From NCBI GenBank assembly GCA_051294375.1, contig CM119265.1:26976517-27040516 (forward strand): 64,000 nt of DNA, written 5' to 3'. Position numbers and translations under genes: made by a program. Positions within the stretch are counted from its first letter, which is position 1. Every line of letters starts with the position of its first letter. The notes under the pieces were generated by a model. The model saw only the letters and a program-made list of their open reading frames with translations, made no database searches and was not told the origin of the DNA. The stretch is from Paraspadella gotoi. Its lineage: Eukaryota > Chaetognatha. This document shows, one piece after another, positions 51,193 to 64,000 of this stretch.

Positions 51193-54100
51193 TCACCCAA
51201 TTCTTAAATAACCACAATCGTCGACCATGTGCAACTTTAACGTCTCCACGTCGATGAGAAGCAGGTCGCATAATCGGCAAGGGAAAAGAGGGTCGCTGGG
51301 TTGGAAGCGGTCACCCACGATGGTGACAACATTGAGGGAGCACACGAAGTCGGCCGGAGGGTGGGGAGGCAAAGAGGGCGCCTCTGGCGGAGACGGCGGC
51401 GAGAGGTGAGATCTATCCAAATCTCCGACGTCCGGCTTCACGTCTTCTACGTCCTCGATTTCGAAGTTCATTTCGGAAGTCTCTGAGAGAGGGGGAGGAA
51501 GGAAGGGGGAGAGAGAAGGGAGAGAGACAGAGAGAGAGAGAGATATATCTTCAGACGGTTGTACTTCAAAAGTTTACGCGTTAGATGCTGGCACAAGTTG
51601 ATAATAAACAAACCTTCTGAAGCGAAGTCTCTTTCCAATGACTTAACCCCCTTAACGGAGCACTCGAAGGCATTGGACGCCTCAGAGTCAGGATAAGGAT
51701 CGCTGGTCGCCATCTGGTGGAAACGTTGAAGTGGGAGTGGCCGGTCGCGTAGAGGGTGAGAGGTCTTGACGCGGTATCCATCGGCAGATTGATTCGCCTG
51801 GGAAAGAATCTTAACTCATCGTCGGGCTGTCCTCATTCTCATTTGTTACTTATATCCTTATAAGGATAATACTTAAGAATTTGTTAGGATTTCATTTTAT
51901 CTTTCTCGTCTCCATTAGTTTAGGTACGCAATACCTCTCAGTCTTGGGTTCTTTCATATACCACTAATGATTGCGCCACAGTCATGCAAGAAACACAGCT
52001 GTTCAGCACAGACGTATATCCTAGCCACTAAGTGGTGACTTACGACATCCCAAACCCTTTGAACGTCTGCAGCATGGGGACATTCATGACTATCCAAAGT
52101 ACTAAGCGGGGCACCAAAGTTCCTCTCCTTGGTTCGCTTATAAATATTCAATTCCTTTCGATAATTTCCTTTTACCTTTTGATCTCCTTCGTCGTCGCTT
52201 TCGTCGCTTTGTTCATCTTCCTCTTCCTCGTCCTCTTCATCGTCCTCTTCTTCCTCCGGCTTCGTCTCCGCCTCCATATTCTTCCGAATGACGGCCTTCG
52301 CTTGAACGCTCGCTCTTCTCCGCCCGAGCCTTAAATAAAACGCGGCGAAGGAATTTGGGTCCATTTTTGCCCAAATGAATTTCCCCGATTCTTTAAGTTC
52401 TTTAATAAACCCGCACTCAAACCAACCTCTTTGTGGGATTCCCCACTGGGCCCGCTGTGACTCCATCTCTCTCTTTAGCCTTGTCCCTCTGCTTTTTCCG
52501 CACGCTCGGTCGCCACTCCTCATCTTCCAAGTTGCAGGTCGTCACCGCACGATGAGGCTTTCGAGAATGACGATCCTTAGAGGGACGATTGTGAGGCTGG
52601 AGAGTCTGTTGCGGCGGATGGGAATGTCGAGGCTGCGGAGGTGCCGCACGAGGTTGCGGCAAAGCTCCCGCGGTGGCGTAACGTTGCTGTCGTAATTCTT
52701 GCAACAGTTTGCAGGTTTGAGGACGAAGCAAGGAAACCATTGGAACTTTAGCGATTGGATTTTGATGAGCGGGCGGAGGGGGGGTGAAAGATGGGGGCGG
52801 AATCGATGGAGGCGGAGCGTCTCTTAGACGAGAGTGCGACGAGAGAGGCGGTTCATCGATACGGCGGGAAGGCGCCGGATTGATCGCTCCTCGATTTCTC
52901 GGCGCCGGATTCGTAGAGTCCAACGTCGTCACTCGAAAGGAGCTATGAGGACTCGGCCGCTGCAGAGAAGCCGCGTCGCTGCAGCGTTTATCCGACGCCG
53001 CATCGCCGCTCGCGGGAAAAACGTTGCGGATTCTTTTGGCGGAAGTAAAGTCGGTTAAGAGACAAGATTGTTGAGAGGAGGCGCGCCGTTTGGGGCGGGA
53101 AGAGCCGGAGAGAAGCTGAGGGGAAGGACCGGAATAAAAAAAAAAGGTTAGGAATCGGAATTTAACTAAATTTATGAAAAGTAAAGATGCGGAATGATGA
53201 TTTCATTCTTCTTCAATCTCTCCTGTCCTTCATATTCAGCTGTCACCCTCTAACCAGTATCCTTTTTCAATTCTTTCTTGGCCTTTTTAATTCTCTTTCT
53301 TTCTCTCTCTCTCTTTCTCTTTTACTCAAAATATTTTTTACAACTTGATTTGCGCTGATGAAGGCTAAAAATTAGTCCCAACATGTCCGTTTTCATGTAA
53401 AAACATTGTCGTTGTTGTTAACCATTAAAATGTTATTATTTCGTCTCTAAATCAAACGCAACGGATTGAAAGAAATAATTATAATACAACGTCGTGGAAG
53501 CAACAACGTCCACAATGTCTTTAAAAAAATGAGTAAATGAGAATGATCAATTGATGAATCTTCTTCCACCTGAGATTCGGAGGCGAAATCTTCTTCCTGC
53601 GTCGAAGACTGAAAGCGTTTCCCTTCAGATTCGGAAGTCGGACCGTTGGTCGGGAAAAAGGAGGAGCCCGATCTCTCCGTAACTAAAAGGAAAGACCAAG
53701 ACCCAAGGAAATAACAATCAATTAATAATAATTATCAAAATCATTAAGCCCGACGATATGTAAACGATTAAGTAATTAAGCCCACGTACCGTCTTTGCAA
53801 AATCGCCGGAGTCGATCCGCGGTGGATCGATCGGAGACGAAGAAATCCACGACGTTTCCTTTCATCGGTTCGCGGAACAAATGATCGTCAACTTTTTTCT
53901 CGAGGAAAAGAAGAGCTGACGTGTGGGGGGAGGAGTGGTTTTTATAAGGATTAAGTATGTGCTACTGTTTATTATTTTGTCTAACGGCTATAGGAATTAA
54001 AATGTGATATTTTAAGCGAAACTCGAAACCTAAACAACCGTTTAGTGGCCAGTTAAACCTGACCACGTAATCAGTTAGCCGAGTTTACTAGTTTATCATT

Positions 54101-54888
54101 TTGGATTAATTTTACTTTCGCCGACCGGCGTTAGGGGTTAAGGTTAAGGGTGATTTAAAAGTGGTTTAAAGTTAAGGGTGGTTAGGTATAAAAGGGGCTA
54201 AATTTTACTTACTTAATTACCCTAGCCCTCTTAACCCTAACCACCCCTAACCCTAAACCACCTCTAAACCACTCTTAACCTTAACCCCTCCCTAACCCCG
54301 GTCGGCAAAAATAAAAATAACCTTAAAAGGGTTTAGGGTGAGGGTAAGTAAATAATAATTTTTATTAATTTTTAAAATTTTTCATAATTTTTCAAAAGAT
54401 GCCAAAACCTCGGTCAGCGAAAATAAAATTAGGTGACTAACTTTCGCTTACCGGGGTTAAGGAGGGGTTAAAGTTAAGGGTGGTTTAGGGTTAGGGGGTA
54501 TGGGGTATTTAGGGTTAAGAGGGTTTAAGGTTAGGGTAATTAAATAATATTTTTTTTAATAATAAATATTTTTAAATGATTTTTTAAAAGCCGCCATAAC
54601 CGCGGTCGGCGAAAGTAAAATTTAGCCGTAAAATTTAAACTTTTTAATTTTTATATTTCGAGGCGAGAAAGAACCTTTTTCAATTCCTTCAATTCTGTCC
54701 ATCGTTAATGGAAAGAGGGATAGAAGGAAGTCGAGCGACGAATCGAAGTAACTGGTGGAGAGAATGAAAGGTGTTACACAATAGTTAGCAAAAAAGGATT
54801 TAATTAATAATTATATCACTGAATTAACGATGTCACCGGGGAGAAGAAAATGGACTTGGCGAGATGGAATCTTACCTGACGAAGTCAT
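51193..54888 (-). CDS. Unrecognised 522-residue nuclear-type protein with C-terminal C2HC zinc finger, 7 exons
   Basis: I do not recognise this gene. Exons: 54876-54888 (ATG plus 10 nt), 53790-53915, 53570-53682, 52427-53115, 52176-52329, 51614-51797, 51193-51482. They total 1569 nt with consistent phases and GT-AG sites. Exon 2 encodes a compact, mixed-charge segment (LLFLEKKVDDHLFREPMKG). Exon 4 is long, Pro/Arg/Ser-rich and looks disordered, with basic clusters (RPKRRAS, RKKQRDKAKER). Exon 5 begins with GRRRAS and is dominated by an uninterrupted acidic tract of Glu/Asp. The last exon ends in FPCRLCDLLLIDVETLKLHM followed by VDDC: Cys-x2-Cys-x12-His-x4-Cys, a zinc-finger-like spacing. Basic clusters, acidic tract and finger suggest a nuclear chromatin or transcription protein, which is inference only. 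The gene model, rather than a chance assembly of frames, is supported by seven phase-matched exons. The first exon is tiny, so the start is the least certain part. Confidence 0.66.
54103..54627. mobile_element. MITE-like element with 25-bp terminal inverted repeats, in an intron
   Basis: The left end starts GGATTAATTTTACTTTCGCC and the reverse complement of the right end starts GGCTAAATTTTACTTTCGCC; the two 25-bp termini match at 23 positions. Inside are G/T-rich GGTTAAGG-like stretches at about 54120-54195, their reverse complement at 54225-54305, and a further direct stretch at 54455-54545. Degenerate copies of the terminal motif also occur near 54300 and 54410-54440, so this may be two nested or tandem copies. 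There is no coding capacity. It lies between exons 1 and 2 of the 51193-54888 gene. The family is unknown to me and no clear target-site duplication is visible. Confidence 0.72.
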
Positions 54889-54999
54889 GAGGCGGGGGAG
54901 AGGGACCCGTCCTGGTCGGGAGGAACGGCATTCTCGATGAGATAAAGAGAAAGATAATTAGAATAAAAGAAAGAAAAAGAGGGAGAGAGAGACGTTAAT

Positions 55000-56250
55000 T
55001 TGCTTTTTTGATGTCGTTTCCCGCGAATTCGGATGTGAAGTTATGCAATGCCCGACTACAGACTGAAGACTGAACGAACTCATTCACATTCAACTGATCT
55101 TTTGTTTTTAAACTAGAGAACATTTTTTTTCTGATAGAAAACAGAGCAAACAAATAATTGCGGGGAATGGTTGCAAAAAGTTCCCATGTCAGCAATAAAT
55201 GCGAACAAAAAAGGGAAAAGAAAAAAGAGATCAGGGGAGAAAGTCAAGCAACTCCATCCACATGAGGCGGCAACTCAATCACGGGACTTCGGGAAGCAAG
55301 CAGGTCCCTATTCTCGCGCTGAAGGCAGACAGAAAGTCTCTAAAACATGTGCTGTGACGTTTTGCCGATGTCTAAGCCTGCATTCGTTGCTTAGAGTTTG
55401 GCGAAGTCTTTCAGGTTTGAGAGAGCGTCCAGGTCCCATGCCTCAAAGGGATGAAGCCAACGTCGGCCGGTAGTTTGCCTTCATACTTGGCCCGTTTGGC
55501 CTGACGAGCTCGTTCCAGGGCATATGTGGAATTAAGGATGGTGAAGGGGGGAGGGGGGAGGAGGAGGTGATAGTTGCGTCAAAAGCTGAGAATGGAGAGC
55601 GATGCTTGACCAAGAGCAAACGTCATTGGCACTATGCTTTATATTGTATATTGTACGAGTAAAATTACAATCAAAAGGCTGTTAACTTTAAATAAAAATC
55701 GAGGAAAGAGTTATTTCTTTATATAATAGAAATAGCTACATCAAAGAAAAAACTATGGATAAATATTAAATAGGCTATTTTTTGTTATCTTCTTTTTCAA
55801 CTATTCCAACACAGGAATGAAAATAACGTACTTTATTTGATTCTAAACCCGATTTCTGACTACATAAGCTCCATGACTTTTTGTTATATGAATCATAAAA
55901 AAGTGAGGCAATTACAATAGTTTCCGTTTAATTTGGCACAACGAAACACTGGGAAAATAATTTTATATTCATACAATACTACCAACCAATCTAAACAAAT
56001 AAAAATAAAGGCCACAAAATGATTCCATTGTGGACGCAACAACGCACTTGTTGCGTCCACACCATCACAGTAAAAAGGGATTCCGTAACAATGTGAAAAA
56101 CTAACCTCTAATAAATAAAAAATATATCTAAATCCACTACAGGGTGTGACTAAAAAATGACAATAGAAAAAATTCACAATCAATCTTCTCCGTGACGAAA
56201 AGGAGAACTTTCCCTTCCCCCCCCCAATGACCCCTGACCCCGGGTCGCCC
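55000..56250. other. Intergenic region between bZIP and the 51-55 kb gene
   Basis: AT-rich except for a GC-richer block at about 55230-55560. On the minus strand that block reads LERARQAKRAKYEGKLPADV before a stop, which looks protein-like and may be a remnant or terminal exon of something, but there is no clear acceptor and I do not recognise it. Confidence 0.35.
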
Positions 56251-58082
56251 TCAAACGTCCTCGTAGCGAGCGAGTCGCGACTTGAAGGCGTCTCTCTCCG
56301 CTTTCACCGCCTCCAACATCTCCTGCATCTTTTCGTTCTCCTTTTCCAACCACGAAGTTCGAATCTGGAGAGAAAGTTAAAGTTGGAGATTTCAAGTAGA
56401 GCCAAACAAAAAGTTGTCTACACAAAGTATAATTCTTTTTTCAATATTTTGATGATAAGTGGGTCAAAATTGGGAAAAACTTTGAAAAATCATCCTCATC
56501 ATCATCATCCGATGATTTTAGCAGTTTTTACTAATTTTAGTAATAAAACATCAAAATTTTAAAAAGTTTGTAATTATATTTTTTGTTTAACTTTTTAAGC
56601 TCTATCAGAATCAATTAAAAAAACTTAAAATATCAAAAAAAAAATTTTGACATTATATAGCAATATAATAATATTAATTAGCGAATTACTCATGGTTCGG
56701 AACATTTTTGCAAAAAAATATTTTAATACAATAATTAATAGCAATAATGGATTAGTTTAATATTATTCCATAAATTTGAATTTGGTCGGCTACCGCTATT
56801 TCAAGTCATAACAAACTTGGATCATTAATTCATTATGAGAGAGTTTTCTTCTTCCTCTCTCGACTCTTTTCACGAAATTTCCAACACTTTTCAATAAAAC
56901 TATGTCTCACTCAATTCTCATTTCTCACTTCATTTACGCGGTCCACCCCTATAAAAAAGTTTAAATTGACCAACCATAATCTGATTGATCTTGATCCTCT
57001 GCGCGTCTCTCGCTCTCTTCGCCGCCACGTTGTTCTTCCGACGTCTCTCCCAGTATTTCTCGTCCTTCTGCTCTTCAGGGACGAATTGCTGACATGGAGA
57101 AGAGTTAGATTTAAATTTAATTATATTTAATTTAACTTACCAATGTCTTCAATGAATCAGGAAAAACAGCAACAACTGGTACGACGACTAAATTGGAAAC
57201 GCAAATATCGCCTTCCCCTTTTACCTTCTTGGCTTTGCGCAAAACCGGCATCGGCTTGAGCTCGTCCGTCTCGAATCGGCGCTGCTTGGGGTTGAACACC
57301 TCCTCGCCAGGTGCCGTGGCCAGGTGCAGCTCTTGCGAAGTGATGGGCAGATCGACGGAGGCGAACTGCGAAGGGGAAGGGGACGTCGGGTGCGTGGAGG
57401 GGTGGCGCTCGACTTTGCCGTCTTCATTAAAGGAAAGACGTTTTTTCATTAAATCAAAAAACAGGTTGAAAATGAGACAATTCAACAGTACATGACAATG
57501 GATAATGACAAAATACGACTTTAGTGAGTAATAATTCGACGATGGCAGATCTTTCTTCATTCAGCTGAAACAATAACGACTATCATGTTCAATTGTTCAT
57601 TGCACATTACGATTAATCGTCAAAACCTATCCAAGGATGATTGGATGTAGTACGAAATACCCATTATTTTTTTTTTATTCATTTAAATATTCCAAAAATT
57701 ATTAAACTCGTGATACTTTTTTTTTTTTACCGCAAAATGCAAATGAAATTATAATCCGTAATAACTAAACAAATGAAAAAACGCTATAGAAATGAGCAAC
57801 ATCGAAAAAAGGTCAAACCTGAATCGATCCTTTCGCCGACGAGCAACTCCGCGGGGTTGAGCGTTTTCGATGGAAGACTGCAGCCTTGCAGCAACTTCAG
57901 CAGCAGGTCCTCATCGGGGTTGAAGTCTGATCGAAATGAGAGTCAATTTGAACTGGTATGAAGACAAACTACAACAACGACAACCCACCAAAGTCGTTCT
58001 TTCGATCTTCGTTGGCAGCGTCGCTCCCCGAATCGAATTCTGTAGAGAGAAAAAAAGAATATACTAGCGTCTCAACTAAGGA

Positions 58083-58123
<41 letters not shown>

Positions 58124-59071
58124 AAATTCGTCGGCGTACCAGAAGTCTTCGCTGAGGAAGAAGAAGAAGAAGATAAAAGGGTGGAGTCAACTCGAGGCTT
58201 CTTGCCTTCCATCGTCTTCAGGAAATCCGAGCTGAAAACCATAAATAAACGATCATTTATCTATAATTAAAGTATAAACGATAGAATAAATTATAATTGT
58301 ATACTTACTCGGGAAGGAGTCCGGTCTGAAAGAGGAACTCGTCCGTGCTGAGAAGTTCCATCGACGAACACTCGTCGAAGGTCAACACTTCGTCCCACAG
58401 ATTCGGTCCCATGTAACTGAATGGATCAATGAACGGGCTAATGAATGGAATAAATCTAAATAAAATAAACAATGATGTAAACGAATGAGACGATTGAATG
58501 AAGAAATTAATGAAAGAAATGAGCATATAGATATTGTTGGACACAAACTTTTGATAAATGTTTGGATCTGTTTAATCTTCATTTCTGTGTACCTATCGAT
58601 CAATAGAACTTTAATTAATTATTATTAATCATCATTATCGTCGTTCGATATTACTTTGTATTAGTATTAGATATTAGATAATACTAATATTAGATAAACA
58701 ATGGAGGAGCTTACGCAGCTTGCGCCGAATTGGGTTGCAACTTTGTCTTTTTAACTGACTTCGCTTCCGCCTCGGGCGAGGACGACGCGCTCGCCGCAAA
58801 CGCCGCCGCCGTCGATCCGTCGCCGCCCGTCGATCCGACGAGTCTGCGTTTGGCTCCGCAAGCGGCGATCGCCTGGTTTTTAAAAATAATATCGTCGAGC
58901 GGCGAGAGAAAGACTAAAAGGTAAGTAAAAGTCAAAACTTACCCGAGACGTTGCCGGCGATGAGGATAACAATATATCATGAGACGTTGTTGGCTTAGCG
59001 ACTGTGGGTCTTTCTAGGGATGTTGCTTGCGACGCGTTCGTCTTTTTCAAGAGCGAACCAAGCAACGACAT
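56251..59071 (-). CDS. PAR-type bZIP transcription factor (TEF/HLF/DBP/Pdp1 family), complete, 9 exons
   Basis: Nuclear DNA-binding dimer; in this family proteins are clock-output and metabolic regulators (knowledge). Exons: 58943-59071, 58715-58872, 58309-58416, 58140-58231, 57989-58039, 57819-57926, 57225-57421 (short form) or 57141-57421 (long form), 56975-57088, 56251-56364; all phases agree. The short form is 356 residues. Family marks seen: [10 protein letters not shown] (compare LGPTLWDKTL of HLF), the PAR segment [19 protein letters not shown], the fork and basic region [20 protein letters not shown], and a leucine zipper starting at exon 9 ([14 protein letters not shown]) ending in RYEDV then stop. 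The N-terminal half is Ser/Ala/Pro-rich with no other domain seen. A (GA)n tract lies in the intron between exons 4 and 5. The basic region has Ala where the bZIP consensus has Ser or Cys (KRARD). Which paralogue it matches cannot be decided here. Confidence 0.94.
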
Positions 59072-59617
59072 GATGGATTTTTTTTTATTATTACTTCACG
59101 AAATAAGGAGTGTTATTTTTTAAAGGTTTTCATTTTTTTCTCTTCAGGCCGGAAATTTAAAAGGAACCCTGTAACGGAAACAGTTCTCGCAAATTTTAAA
59201 TCACAGACATTTTAATGCAAGAGTTCGTCGAGAAAACTGGAGATGGCACGAAAGAAACTTGGTGAGAGAAGGTGGGGCGGGGGGAAGCGTAATGATCTGC
59301 TAATTAAAAATAATCGCTTATCTCTGCTAAACGAAAACATTAATTTAAAACGAGGCAAAGAGTCGGATAATTAAGGGCGAAAAAAAAAATCCGTTGGTCG
59401 GCGAACTCCGGCACAATCTCTCGTCAAAGTCAACGCGAGGAGAAACGAAACGAGGGACACACATCACTTGACTCCATCTCTATCTCTCTTTCTCTCTCTT
59501 GTTTCACTGGGTTGGGATTGTCACTCTTTCACTCTTTCACAATCGATCGATCGATGGATCGAACGGGGAATGGATTAATCGAGAGGAGGAGGCGGAGAAG
59601 GAAGAGGATTCCCGATC

Positions 59618-63535
<3,918 letters not shown>

Positions 63536-64000
63536 ATTTGCTTCTTTCTTATTTATTTATTTTGCGTAAAGTGAAAATTGTTTTTTTGACTCCAAATTTG
63601 ATTGACCGAGAGTAATTAATTTTTTGAAGTTTAAATTGTTCTTGACGATCGAAGGAAGTTTAAGGAATACCTTTTTTTATTAAATATAACTATAAATGGC
63701 GAAAACTGATTTCCCGTCTGAAAACTAATTTCCCGCAAACGATGTAATTAATAAACAATGGATCAACAATGGATAAAAACAATAGCAAAAAAATTGTTTT
63801 CCTTATTCCAACTACGAGCGAATCATAAATGTAGGCGAGGGCATTTTTTTTTTTCAAAAGACTTGGTCTTTTGCGAGAGAACGGCCTTCCGGAGCTCCAT
63901 GGTCGAAAAGTCGCTTGGAGGAAGGATCTTGATTTTTTCTTTTTTCCTCTAAAAAAATTAAGATCTTCTTTCCCGTTCATCGGCGGCGACCAAGATGGCG
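63536..64000. promoter_or_regulatory. Probable bidirectional promoter region upstream of HSPA9
   Basis: The region upstream of the HSPA9 start is AT-rich with short T runs. At the window edge the plus strand reads CGGCGGCGACCAAGATGGCG, a good translation-start context with ATG at 63995, so a gene on the plus strand may begin there. Only two codons are visible. No TATA box or heat-shock element array was recognised. Confidence 0.25.

Noticed and set aside
55171-55473. 100-codon plus-strand frame
   Set aside because: Composition and motifs do not support it; the opposite strand of the same block looks slightly more protein-like but is also unproven.

Overview
The window is nuclear DNA of an invertebrate animal. 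It has spliced genes with GT-AG introns, abundant microsatellites and minisatellites, short dispersed repeats and assembly gaps (N runs). The exact lineage cannot be read from the sequence. Every gene I can support lies on the minus strand. Exon borders were placed by hand from open frames, GT/AG sites, phase continuity and family motifs, so coordinates are good but not experimentally proven.

Layout from high to low coordinates, which is the direction of transcription. (1) 59618-63535: a complete 15-exon gene for mitochondrial Hsp70 (mortalin, HSPA9), 685 codons with all phases consistent, one intron having a GC-AG donor. (2) 56251-59071: a complete 9-exon PAR-type bZIP transcription factor (TEF/HLF/DBP/Pdp1 family). 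(3) 51193-54888: a 7-exon gene for a 522-residue, proline-rich, basic and acidic protein ending in a C2HC-type zinc finger; I do not recognise it. A MITE-like inverted-repeat element sits in its first intron. (4) about 42511-49333: parts of a single-pass membrane protein with a GCC2/GCC3-type cysteine module, a transmembrane exon and an Arg/Ser/Pro-rich cytoplasmic tail. (5) 36916-40737: a 6-exon, 203-residue tetraspanin-like protein with an unusually short large loop. (6) 7445-33242: the 5' two thirds of a phospholipase C beta gene of the PLCB4/norpA class, 16 exons covering the PH domain, EF-hands, catalytic X domain and the X-Y linker. The Y and C2 exons are not in the window; left of about 6760 the sequence changes character.

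The most striking pattern concerns minisatellites. In the PLC gene, tandem arrays begin exactly at the 5' splice site of exons 4, 6, 13, 14 and 16, and the same is true of tetraspanin exon 2. At exon 13 the 41-bp repeat unit consists of the last 29 bases of the exon plus 12 bases of intron, so every unit carries a copy of the splice donor. At exon 14 the 66-bp unit is in frame and carries a donor in some units, giving alternative exon ends two units apart. I see no tandem array at the donors of HSPA9, the bZIP gene or the 51-55 kb gene.

Assembly quality matters for interpretation. The stretch 22690-26051 is an indel-rich second copy of 26077-31976, separated from it by exactly 25 N, and it carries noisy duplicates of PLC exons 4-6. 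It is best read as a raw-long-read or second-haplotype duplicate, and it is the only place where exon 6 is visible. Relative to that copy, 28382-31209 is a 2.8-kb insertion with imperfect terminal inverted repeats. Region 1-6760 has no recognisable gene; part of it is strongly T-poor on the plus strand and may be a decayed retroelement.
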